DNA from: Hydractinia symbiolongicarpus
Taxonomy: Eukaryota; Cnidaria; Hydrozoa; Anthoathecata; Hydractiniidae
NCBI RefSeq assembly: GCF_029227915.1
Contig: NC_079887.1
Location: forward strand, 24,985,650 to 25,049,649
Direction of reading: 5' to 3'
Length of the DNA stretch: 64,000 nt
The notes under the pieces are model-generated. The model was not told the DNA's origin. It made no database searches and worked only from the letters and a program-made list of their open reading frames with translations. A program made the position numbers and the translations under genes. This document shows, piece after piece, positions 1 to 10,765 of the stretch; position 1 is the stretch's first letter; the number at the start of each line of letters is the position of its first letter.

Positions 1-21
1 GCGCGCTGAAAAAATAGCGAC

Positions 22-34
22 AGTTTCAAAAACT
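22..34. other. Conserved short inverted repeat AGTTT-CAA-AAACT
   Basis: A perfect 5-bp inverted repeat with a 3-base centre lies 22 bases into the monomer and is kept in most units. Exceptions include units with CGATTTTC or GCGACATTTTC starts. It could be a weak cruciform or a protein site, but nothing in the window tests this. Confidence 0.55.
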
Positions 35-230
35 ACATTTCATTGACTTTCTAACGGTGTCAATCCGTTTTACTTACAACGGTTGGGTCACATATTTGTA
101 CCAACATGTATTTAGCGATATTTTTCTGATATTACTAGGTTGTATCGCTTTAAACAGTGAAACGATTGACTGTGGGATTTAATTGAACTAACTTTGGACT
201 GTGCCCTGATAAATGTGATAAATGAGACAA

Positions 231-241
231 TTGGACTCCAA
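231..241. other. Conserved short inverted repeat TTGGA-C-TCCAA
   Basis: An 11-base odd palindrome near the monomer centre sits immediately before the poly-A run. It is intact in the ACAATTGGACTCC class and reduced to TGGA-C-TCCA in the ACAAATGGACTCC class. A few units change it (GGACCCC, GGTCTCC, GAACTCC). Position and symmetry make it a candidate site for a satellite-binding protein. Confidence 0.5.
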
Positions 242-296
242 GAAAAAACATTCTTCTTAATTTGACGTGATTGCCGGAAATCAGCGATTACACTGG

Positions 297-311
297 GCGC
301 TGTGGTAGCGC
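297..311. other. Hairpin-capable GCGCT-GTGGT-AGCGC
   Basis: A 5-bp perfect stem with a 5-base loop is present in unit 1 and in many others. Changes in other units weaken the stem without compensation: TCGCT with AGTGC, GCGCA with AGCGC, and GCTCT with AAGCGC. So there is no covariation to support a selected RNA structure. Confidence 0.45.
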
Positions 312-519
312 TTCAATTTAAAATTAAGATAAAAAAGTCATTTTTTACTGTGGGACCAATCGTAGCATTTATCACGCGCTTAAGAAATAGCGACAGTTTC
401 AAAAACTACATTTCATTGACTTTCTAACGGTGTCAATCTGTTTGAGTTACAACGGTTGGGTCACATATTCGTACCAACATGTTTTTAGCGATATTAATCT
501 GATATTACTAGGTTGCATC

Positions 520-3477
520 GCTTTTAACAGTGAAACGATTGACTGTGGGATTTAATTGAACTAACTTTGGACTGTGCCCTGATAAATGTGATAAATGAGA
601 CAATTGGACTCCAAAAAAAACATTCTTCTTAATTTGACGTGATTGCCGGAAATCAGCGATTACCTTGGGCGCTGTGGTAGCCCTTCATTTAAAAATTTAG
701 ATAAATAAGTCATTTCTTACTGTGGGACCAATCCTAGTCGTTATCCCGCGCTGAGGCAGTAGCGACAGTTTCAAAAACTACATTTCATTGACTTTCTAAC
801 GGTCTCAGTCCGTTTGAGTTTCAACAGTTGGGTCACATATTCGTACCAACATATATTTAGCGATATTTATCTGATTTTGCTAGGTTGTATGGCTTTTAAC
901 AGTAAAATCATTGACTGTGGGACTTAATTGAACTGATTATGGACTGCGACCTTATAAATGTGAAAGTGAGACAATTGGACTCCAAGAAAAAACATTCTTC
1001 TTAATTTGACGTGATTGCCGGAAATCAGCGATTACACTGGTCGCTGTGGTAGCGCTTCAAATAAAAATTGGGATAAAAAATCATTTTTTACTGTGGGACC
1101 AAACCTAGCCGTTATTGCGCGCTGAAGAAATAGCGACAGTTTCAAAAACTACATTTCATTGACTTTCTAACGCTGTCAGTCCGTTTGAGTTTCAACAGTT
1201 GGGTCACATAAGCGTACCAACATGTCTTTAGCGACATTTATCTGATATTACTAGGTTGTATGGTTTTAACAGTGAAACGATTGACTGTGGGACTTAATTA
1301 AACTACATTTGGACCGTGACCTGATCAATGTCATAAAGGACACAAATGGACTCCAAAAAAAAATTCTTCTTAATTTGATATGATTGCCGGAAATCAGCGA
1401 TTACACCGGGCGCTGTGGTAGCGCTTCATTTAAAAATTTACTATAATAAGTCGTTCTTTACTGTGGGACCAATCCTACCCGTTATTGCACGCTGAAAAAA
1501 TAGCGACAATTTCAAAAACTGCATTTCATTGACTTTCTAACGGTGTCAATCCGTTTGAGTCACAACGGTTGGGTCACATATTCGTACCAACATGTATTTA
1601 GCGATATTTTATGATATTACTAGGTTGTATGGCATTTAACAGTGAAACCATTGACTGTGGGACTTACTTAAACTGATTATGGACTGCGACCTTATAAATG
1701 TGAAAGTGAGACAATTGGACTCCAAGAAAAAACATTCTTCTTAATTTGACGTGATTGCCGGAAATAAGCGATTACACTGGTCGTTGTGGTATCGCTTCAA
1801 ATAAAAATTAGGATAAAAAAGTCATTTTTTACTGTGGGACCAAACCTAGCCGTTATCGCGCGCTGAAGAAATTGCGACAGTTTCAAAAACTACATTTCAT
1901 TGAGTTTCTAACGGTGTCAGTCCGTTTGAGTTTCAACAGTTGGGTCACATATTCGTACCAACATGTATTTAGCGATATTTTTCTGATAATACTAAGTTGT
2001 ATGGCTTTTAACAGTGAAACCATTGACTGTGGGACTTAATTAAACTGATTATGGACTGCGACCTTATAAATGTGAAAGTGAGACAATTGGACTCCAAGAA
2101 ATAACATTCTTCTTAATTTGACGTGATTGCCGGAAATCAGCGATTACACTGGTCGCTGTGGTAGCGCTACATTTAAAAATTTAGATAAATAAGTCGTTCT
2201 TTACTGTGGGACCAATCCTACCCGTTATCGCGCGCTGAAGAAATAGCGACAGTTTCACAAACTACATTTCATTGACTTTTTAACGGTGTCAGTCCGTTTG
2301 AGTTTCAACGGTTGTGTCACATATTCGTACCGACATGTATTTAGCGATATTTATCTGATATTATTAGGTTGCATCGCTTTTAGCAGTGAAACGATTGACT
2401 GTGGGACTTAATTGAACTTAATTTGGACTGTGACCAGATCAATGTGATAAATGACACAAATGGACTCCAAGAACAAAATTCTTCTTAATATGACGTGATT
2501 GCCGGAAATCAGCGATTACACTGGGTGCTGTGGTAGCGCTACAATTAAAAATTTAGATAAATAAGTCGTTCTTTACTGTGGGACCAATCCTACCCGTTAT
2601 CGCGAGCTGAAGAAATAGCGACAGTTTCAAAAACTACATTTCATTGACTTTTTAACGGTGTCAGTCCGTTTGAGTTTCAACGGTTGGGTCACATATTCGT
2701 ACCAACATGTATTTAGCGTTATTTATCTGATATTACTAGTTTGCATCGCTTTTAACAGTGAAACGATTGACTGTGGGACCTAATTGAACTAAATTTGGAC
2801 CTAATGTGATAAAGGAGACAATTGGACTCCAAGAAAAAACGCTCTTCTTAATTTGACATGATTGCCGAAACTCAGCGATTACACTGGGCTCTGTGGAAGC
2901 GCTTTATTTAAGAATTATGATAAAAAAGTCATTTTTTTATTGTGGGACCAATCCTAGCCGTTATCGCGCGCTGAAGAAATAGCGACAGTTTCAAAAACTA
3001 CGTTTCATTGACTTTCTAACGGTGTCAGTCCGTTTGAGTTACAACGGTTGGGTCACATATCCGTACCAACATGTATTTAGCGATATTTATCTGATATTAC
3101 TAGTTTGCATCGCTTTTAACAGTGAAACGATTGACTGTGGGACTTAATTGAACTAAATTTGGACCTAAATGTGATAAAGGAGACAATTGGACTCCAAGAA
3201 AAAACATTCTTCTTAATTTGACATGATTGCCTAAACTCGGCGATTACACTTGGCTCTGTGGTAGCGCTTCATTTAAGAATTATGATAAAAAAGTCATTTT
3301 TTTTATTGTGGGACCAATCCTAGTCATTATCGTGCGCTGAGGAAATAGCGACAGTTTGAAAAACTACATTTCATTGACTTTCTAACGGTGTCAATCCGTT
3401 TTACATACAACGGTTGGGTCACATATTCGTACTAACATGTATTTAGCGATATTTTTCTGATATTACTAGGTTGTATG
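520..3477 (+). repeat. Octamer HOR, copy 1 (2958 bp)
   Basis: First copy of an eight-monomer unit. Starts inside it are 746, 1117, 1487, 1858, 2230, 2602, 2966 and 3332, with spacings 371, 370, 371, 372, 372, 364, 366 and 372. The same spacing series recurs in the next copy. The 364- and 366-bp units share a shortened segment, where ACTAAATTTGGACCTAATG replaces a longer form. Reading both copies side by side I found one substitution (G at 1904, C at 4862). A duplication this clean is either very recent or a product of assembly. The left edge is set at base 520, the first base after the last mismatch to copy 2. Confidence 0.93.
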
Positions 3478-6452
3478 GCTTTTAACAGTGAAACGATTGA
3501 CTGTGGGATTTAATTGAACTAACTTTGGACTGTGCCCTGATAAATGTGATAAATGAGACAATTGGACTCCAAAAAAAACATTCTTCTTAATTTGACGTGA
3601 TTGCCGGAAATCAGCGATTACCTTGGGCGCTGTGGTAGCCCTTCATTTAAAAATTTAGATAAATAAGTCATTTCTTACTGTGGGACCAATCCTAGTCGTT
3701 ATCCCGCGCTGAGGCAGTAGCGACAGTTTCAAAAACTACATTTCATTGACTTTCTAACGGTCTCAGTCCGTTTGAGTTTCAACAGTTGGGTCACATATTC
3801 GTACCAACATATATTTAGCGATATTTATCTGATTTTGCTAGGTTGTATGGCTTTTAACAGTAAAATCATTGACTGTGGGACTTAATTGAACTGATTATGG
3901 ACTGCGACCTTATAAATGTGAAAGTGAGACAATTGGACTCCAAGAAAAAACATTCTTCTTAATTTGACGTGATTGCCGGAAATCAGCGATTACACTGGTC
4001 GCTGTGGTAGCGCTTCAAATAAAAATTGGGATAAAAAATCATTTTTTACTGTGGGACCAAACCTAGCCGTTATTGCGCGCTGAAGAAATAGCGACAGTTT
4101 CAAAAACTACATTTCATTGACTTTCTAACGCTGTCAGTCCGTTTGAGTTTCAACAGTTGGGTCACATAAGCGTACCAACATGTCTTTAGCGACATTTATC
4201 TGATATTACTAGGTTGTATGGTTTTAACAGTGAAACGATTGACTGTGGGACTTAATTAAACTACATTTGGACCGTGACCTGATCAATGTCATAAAGGACA
4301 CAAATGGACTCCAAAAAAAAATTCTTCTTAATTTGATATGATTGCCGGAAATCAGCGATTACACCGGGCGCTGTGGTAGCGCTTCATTTAAAAATTTACT
4401 ATAATAAGTCGTTCTTTACTGTGGGACCAATCCTACCCGTTATTGCACGCTGAAAAAATAGCGACAATTTCAAAAACTGCATTTCATTGACTTTCTAACG
4501 GTGTCAATCCGTTTGAGTCACAACGGTTGGGTCACATATTCGTACCAACATGTATTTAGCGATATTTTATGATATTACTAGGTTGTATGGCATTTAACAG
4601 TGAAACCATTGACTGTGGGACTTACTTAAACTGATTATGGACTGCGACCTTATAAATGTGAAAGTGAGACAATTGGACTCCAAGAAAAAACATTCTTCTT
4701 AATTTGACGTGATTGCCGGAAATCAGCGATTACACTGGTCGTTGTGGTATCGCTTCAAATAAAAATTAGGATAAAAAAGTCATTTTTTACTGTGGGACCA
4801 AACCTAGCCGTTATCGCGCGCTGAAGAAATTGCGACAGTTTCAAAAACTACATTTCATTGACTTTCTAACGGTGTCAGTCCGTTTGAGTTTCAACAGTTG
4901 GGTCACATATTCGTACCAACATGTATTTAGCGATATTTTTCTGATAATACTAAGTTGTATGGCTTTTAACAGTGAAACCATTGACTGTGGGACTTAATTA
5001 AACTGATTATGGACTGCGACCTTATAAATGTGAAAGTGAGACAATTGGACTCCAAGAAATAACATTCTTCTTAATTTGACGTGATTGCCGGAAATCAGCG
5101 ATTACACTGGTCGCTGTGGTAGCGCTACATTTAAAAATTTAGATAAATAAGTCGTTCTTTACTGTGGGACCAATCCTACCCGTTATCGCGCGCTGAAGAA
5201 ATAGCGACAGTTTCACAAACTACATTTCATTGACTTTTTAACGGTGTCAGTCCGTTTGAGTTTCAACGGTTGTGTCACATATTCGTACCGACATGTATTT
5301 AGCGATATTTATCTGATATTATTAGGTTGCATCGCTTTTAGCAGTGAAACGATTGACTGTGGGACTTAATTGAACTTAATTTGGACTGTGACCAGATCAA
5401 TGTGATAAATGACACAAATGGACTCCAAGAACAAAATTCTTCTTAATATGACGTGATTGCCGGAAATCAGCGATTACACTGGGTGCTGTGGTAGCGCTAC
5501 AATTAAAAATTTAGATAAATAAGTCGTTCTTTACTGTGGGACCAATCCTACCCGTTATCGCGAGCTGAAGAAATAGCGACAGTTTCAAAAACTACATTTC
5601 ATTGACTTTTTAACGGTGTCAGTCCGTTTGAGTTTCAACGGTTGGGTCACATATTCGTACCAACATGTATTTAGCGTTATTTATCTGATATTACTAGTTT
5701 GCATCGCTTTTAACAGTGAAACGATTGACTGTGGGACCTAATTGAACTAAATTTGGACCTAATGTGATAAAGGAGACAATTGGACTCCAAGAAAAAACGC
5801 TCTTCTTAATTTGACATGATTGCCGAAACTCAGCGATTACACTGGGCTCTGTGGAAGCGCTTTATTTAAGAATTATGATAAAAAAGTCATTTTTTTATTG
5901 TGGGACCAATCCTAGCCGTTATCGCGCGCTGAAGAAATAGCGACAGTTTCAAAAACTACGTTTCATTGACTTTCTAACGGTGTCAGTCCGTTTGAGTTAC
6001 AACGGTTGGGTCACATATCCGTACCAACATGTATTTAGCGATATTTATCTGATATTACTAGTTTGCATCGCTTTTAACAGTGAAACGATTGACTGTGGGA
6101 CTTAATTGAACTAAATTTGGACCTAAATGTGATAAAGGAGACAATTGGACTCCAAGAAAAAACATTCTTCTTAATTTGACATGATTGCCTAAACTCGGCG
6201 ATTACACTTGGCTCTGTGGTAGCGCTTCATTTAAGAATTATGATAAAAAAGTCATTTTTTTTATTGTGGGACCAATCCTAGTCATTATCGTGCGCTGAGG
6301 AAATAGCGACAGTTTGAAAAACTACATTTCATTGACTTTCTAACGGTGTCAATCCGTTTTACATACAACGGTTGGGTCACATATTCGTACTAACATGTAT
6401 TTAGCGATATTTTTCTGATATTACTAGGTTGTATGGCTTTTAACAGTGAAAC
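3478..6452 (+). repeat. Octamer HOR, copy 2 (2958-bp period)
   Basis: Tandem second copy at an offset of exactly 2958 bp. Starts are 3704, 4075, 4445, 4816, 5188, 5560, 5924 and 6290. Identity to copy 1 continues 17 bp past the period and stops at 6453, where AAACC here faces AAACG in copy 1. This is what an unequal exchange within a homologous monomer would leave. The unit at 4445 (and 1487) carries the ACTGCATTTC and GAGTCACAACGG variants that reappear only after about 54 kb. Confidence 0.93.
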
Positions 6453-8154
6453 CATTGACTGTGGGACTTAATTGAACTGATTATGGACTGTGACCTTATA
6501 AATGTGAAAGTGAGACAATTGGACTCCAAGAAATAACATTCTTCTTAATATGAAATGATTGCCGAAACTCAGCGATTACACTGGGCGCTGTGGCAGCGCT
6601 TCAATTTAAAATTAGGTTAAAAAAGTTATTTTTTACTGTGGGACCAATCCTAGCTGTTATCGCGCGCTTAAGAAATAGCGACAGTTTCAAAAACTACATT
6701 TCATTGACTTTCTAACGGTGTCAGTCCGTTTGAGTTTCAACGGTTGGGTCACATATTTGTACCAACATGTATTTAGCGATATTTATCTGATATTACTAGG
6801 TTGCATCGCTTTTAACAGTGAAACGATTGACTGTGGGATTTATTTGAACTAACTTTGGATTGTGCCCTGATAAATGTGATAAATGAGACAATTGGACTCC
6901 AAGAAAAAACATTCTTCTTAATTTGTAGTGATTGCCGGAAATCAGCGATTACACTGGGCGCTGTGGTAGCGCTTCATTTAAAAATTTAGATAAATAAGTC
7001 ATTTCTTACTGTGGGACCAATCCTAGCCGTTATCCTGCGCTGAAGCAGTAGAGACAATTTCAAAAACTACACTTCATTGACTTTCTAACGGTGTCAATCC
7101 GTTTGAGTTACAACGGTTGGGTCACATATTCGTACCAACATGTATTTAGCGATATTTTTCTGATATTACTAGGTTGTATGGCTTTTAACAGTGAAACCAT
7201 TGACTGTGGGACTTAATTGAACTAAATTTGGACCGTGACCTGATCAATGTCATAAAGGACACAAATGGACTCCAAAAAAAAAAATTCTTCTTAATTTGAT
7301 GTGATTGCCGGAAATCAGCGATTACACTGGGCGCAGTGGTAGCGCTTCCCTTAAAAAAATTAGATAAATAAGTCGTTCTTTACTGTGGGACCAATCCTGT
7401 CCGTTATCGCGCGCTGAAGAAATAGCGACAGTTTCAAAAACTACATTTCATTGACTTTCTAACGTTGTCAATCCGTTTGAGTTACAACGGTTGGGCCACA
7501 TATTCGTACCAACATATATTTAGCGATATTTGTCTGATATTACTAGGTTGCATCGCTTTTAACAATGAAACGATTGACTATAGGACTTAATTACACTAAA
7601 TTTGGACTGTGCCCTGATAAGTGTGATAAATGAGACAATTGGACTCCAAGAAAAAACATTCTTCTTAATTTGACGTGATTGCTGGAAATCAGCGATTACA
7701 CTGGGCGCTGTGGTAGCGCTTCATTTAAAAATTCAGATAAATAAGTCATTTCTTACTGTGGGACCAATCCTAGCCGTTATCCTGCGCTGAAGCAGTAGAG
7801 ACAATTTCAAAAACTACACTTCATTGACTTTCTAACGCTGTCAATCCGTTTGAGTTACAACGGTTGGGTCAGATATTCGTACCAACATGTTTTTAGCGAT
7901 GTTTTTCTGATATTACTAGGTTGTATGGCTTTTAACAGTGAAACCAATGACTGTGGGACTTAATTGAACTGATGATGGACTGTGACCTGATCAATGTCAT
8001 AAAGGACACAAATGGACTCCAAAAAATAAAATTCTTCTTAATTTGACGTGATTGCCGGAAATCAGCGATTACACTGGGCGCTGTGGTAGCGCTTCATTTA
8101 AAAATTTAGATAAATAAGTCCTTCTTTACTGTGGAACCAATCCTACCCGCTATC
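6453..8154 (+). repeat. Mixed monomers, no long HOR
   Basis: Starts are 6662, 7035, 7409 and 7782, after the 3' part of the unit that starts at 6290. Units 7035 and 7782, 747 bp apart, share the unusual CTGCGCTGAAGCAGTAGAGAC start, suggesting a dimer, but they differ at several sites. Unit 7409 has the CATATATTTAGCG and ACTATAGGAC variants that recur at 8902 and 13377. Unit 7035 carries the GCGCAGTGG form of the 3' hairpin region. Confidence 0.85.
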
Positions 8155-10765
8155 GCGCGCTGAAAAAATAGCGACAGTTTCAAAAACTACATTTCATTGA
8201 CTTTCTAACGGTGTCAATTCGTTTGGGTTACAACGGTTGGGTCACATCTTCGTACCAACATGTATTTAGCGATATTTTTCTGATATTACTAGGTTGTATG
8301 GCTTTTAACAGTGAAACCATTGACTGTGGGACTTAATTGAACTAAATTTGGACCGTGACCTGATCAATGTCAAAAAGGACACAAATGGACTCCAAAAAAA
8401 AAATTCTTCTTAATTTGATATGATTGCCGGAAATCAGCGATTACACTGGGCGCAGTGGTAGCGCTTCCCTTAAAAAAATTAGATAAATAAGTCGTTCTTT
8501 ACTGTGGGACCAATCCTGTCCGTTATCGCGCGCTGAAGAAATAGCGACAGTTTCAAAAACTACATTTCATTGACTTTCTAACGGTGTCAGTCCGTTTGAG
8601 TTTCAACGGTTGGGTCACATATTCGTACCAACATGTATTTAGCGATATTTATCTGATTTTAGTAGGTTGCATCGCTTTTAACAGTCAAACGATTGACTGT
8701 GGGACTTATTTGAAGTAAATTTGGACCGTGACCTGATCAATGTCATAAAGGACACAAATGGACTCCAAAAAAAAAAATTCTTCTTAATTTGATATGATTG
8801 CCGGAAATCAGCGATTACACTGGGCGCAGTGGTAGCGCTTCCCTTAAAAAAATTAGATAAATAAGTCGTTCTTTACTGTGGGACCAATCCTGTCCGTTAT
8901 CGCGCGCTGAAGAAATAGCGACAGTTTCAAAAACTACATTTCATTGACTTTCTAACGGTGTCAATCCGTTTGAGTTACAACGGTTGGGTCACATATTCGT
9001 ACCAACATATATTTAGCGATATTTGTCTGATATTACTAGGTTGCATCGCTTTTAACAATGAAACGATTGACTATAGGACTTAATTACACTAACTTTGGAC
9101 TGTGCCCTGATAAGTGTGATAAATGAGACAATTGGACTCCAAGAAAAAACATTCTTCTTAATTTGACGTGATTGCTGGAAATCAGCGATTACACTGGGCG
9201 CTGTGGTAGCGCTTCTTTTAAAAATTTAGATAAATAAGTCATTCTCTACTGTGGGACCAATCCTACCCGTTATCGCGCGCTGAAAAAATAGCGACAGTTT
9301 CAAAAACTACATATCATTGACTTTCTAACGGTGTCAGTCCGTTTGAGTTTCAACGGTTGGGTCACATATTCGTACCAACATGTATTTAGCGATATTTATC
9401 TGATATTAGTAGGTTGCATCGCTTTTTACAGTCAAATGATTGACTGTGGGACTTAATTGAAGTAAATTTGGACCGTGACCTGATCAATGTCATAAAGGAC
9501 ACAAATGGACTCCAAAAAAAAAATTCTTCTTAATTGGATATGATTGCCGGAAATCAGCGATTACATTGGGCGCTGTGATAGCGCTTCACTTAAAAAAATT
9601 AGATAAATAAGTCGTTCTTTTTTGTGGGACCAATCCTGTCCGTTATCACGCGCTGAAGAAATAGCCACAGTTTCAAAAACTAGATTTCATTGACTTTCTA
9701 ACGGTGTCAGTCCGTTTGAGTTTCAACGGTTGGGTCACATATTCGTACCAACATGTATTTAGCGATATTTATCTGATATTACTATGTTGCATCGCTTTTA
9801 ACAATGAATCGATTGACTTTGGGACTTAATTGAACTCACTTTGGACTGTGACCTGATCAATGTGATAAATGACACAAATGGACTCCAAGAAAAAAAATTC
9901 TTCTTAATTTGACGTGATTGCCGGAAATCAGCGATTGCACTGGGCGCTGTGGTAGCGCTTCTAATAAAAATTAGGATAAAAAAGTCATTTTTTACTGTGG
10001 GACAAAACCTAGCCGTTATCGCGCGCTGAAGAAATAGCGACAGTTTCAAAAACTACATTTCATTGACTTTCTAACGGTGTCATTCCGTTTGAGTTTCAAC
10101 AGTTGGGTCACATATTAGTACCAACATGTATTTAGCGATATTTATCTGATATTACTAGGTTGTATGGCTTTTAACAGTGAAACTATTGACTGTGGGACTT
10201 AATTGAACTGATTATGGACTGCGACCTTATAAATGTGAAAGTGAGACAATTGGACTCCAAGAAAAAACATTCTTCTTAATTTGACGTGATTGCCGGAAAT
10301 CAGCGATTACACTGGTCGCTGTGGTAGTGCTTCAAATGAAAATTAGGATAAAAAAGTCATTTTTTACTGTGGGACCAAACCTAGCCGTTATCGCGCGCTG
10401 AAGAAATAGCGACATTTTCAAAAACTACATTTCATTGTCCTTCTAACGGTGTCAGTCCGTTTGAGTTTCAACAGTTGGGTCACATATTCGTACCAACATG
10501 TATTTAGCGATATTTATCTGATATTACTACGTTGCATCGCTTTTAGCAGTGAAACGATTGACTGTGGGACTTAATTGAACTCACTTTGGACTGTGACCTG
10601 ATCAATGTGATAAATGACTCAAATGGACTCCAAGAAAAAGAATTCTTCATAACTTGACGTGATTGCCGGAAATCAGCGATTACACTGGGCGCTGTGGTAG
10701 CGCTACATTTAAAAATTTAGATAAATAAGTCGTTCTTTACTGTGGGACCAATCCTACCCGTTATC
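8155..10765 (+). repeat. Heptamer HOR, copy 1 (2611 bp)
   Basis: Seven units starting at 8155, 8528, 8902, 9275, 9648, 10021 and 10393. Markers in order: CAATTCGTTTGGG with CATCTTCG; AGTAGGTTGC with CAGTCAAACG; CATATATTTAGCG with ACTATAGGAC; ACATATCATTG with CAGTCAAATG and ATTGGATATG; ACGCGCT with TAGCCACAG; CATATTAGTACC; and GCGACATTTTC with CATTGTCC. The same seven in the same order start again at 12630. The last three belong to the trimer family that continues after 15.2 kb. Confidence 0.92.

Larger units (their letters stand above)
1..373 (+). repeat. Representative monomer (unit 1) with internal landmarks
   Basis: This unit shows the landmarks found in nearly all others. In order: GCGCGCT phase element (1-7); inverted repeat AGTTT-CAA-AAACT (22-34); a TAACGG block; GGTTGGGTCACAT followed by TTTGTACCAACATG (TTCGTACCAACATG in most units); AGCGATATT and a second GATATT; ACTGTGGGA near 169 and again near 347; inverted repeat TTGGA-C-TCCAA (231-241); a poly-A run then TTCTTCTTAATTTGACGTG; GCCGGAAATCAGCGATTACAC; hairpin-capable GCGCT-GTGGT-AGCGC (297-311); an AT-rich block; and TGTGGGACCAATC before the next phase element. 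The GCGCGC start and the CCGG, GGTTGGGTCACAT and TGTGGGACCAA blocks look most conserved. The site pairs that define subfamilies lie between them. Confidence 0.95.
1..519 (+). repeat. Leading units before the first octamer
   Basis: This holds unit 1 and the 5' part of unit 2 (starts 1 and 374). The two units are related but not near-identical: unit 1 has a CGATTACACTGGGCGC segment and an AAATTAAGAT 3' block. They are not part of the 2958-bp duplication, whose identity begins only around base 520 inside unit 2. The parent array evidently continues upstream of the window. Confidence 0.85.

Noticed and set aside
100-112. CENP-B box
   Set aside because: TTCGTACCAAC in most units fits the TTCGNNNNANN half of the box, but the required CGGG is absent (ATGT follows). 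No complete box was seen.
7315-7400. A complete tRNA gene around the A-box-like motif
   Set aside because: No acceptor stem, anticodon arm or proper T arm can be drawn, and the B-box match is weak. Only the motif is reported.
7968-7980. Hammerhead ribozyme core (CTGATGA)
   Set aside because: The motif was noticed only at this unit, as a single-base variant of CTGATTATGG. The matching GAAA strand and helices are not evident, and other units lack it.
9798-10049. Antisense open frame of 83 codons, repeated at 11662, 14272, 16286, 17404, 23628, 24746, 27355, 28101 and 28843, with shorter forms at 15235, 22416 and 23321
   Set aside because: The frame begins at TTG, which is not a normal eukaryotic start, and there is no ATG at that place. 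It follows monomer phase, spans a monomer boundary, appears only where a few stop codons happen to be lost, and changes with ordinary satellite variation. No domain is recognisable.
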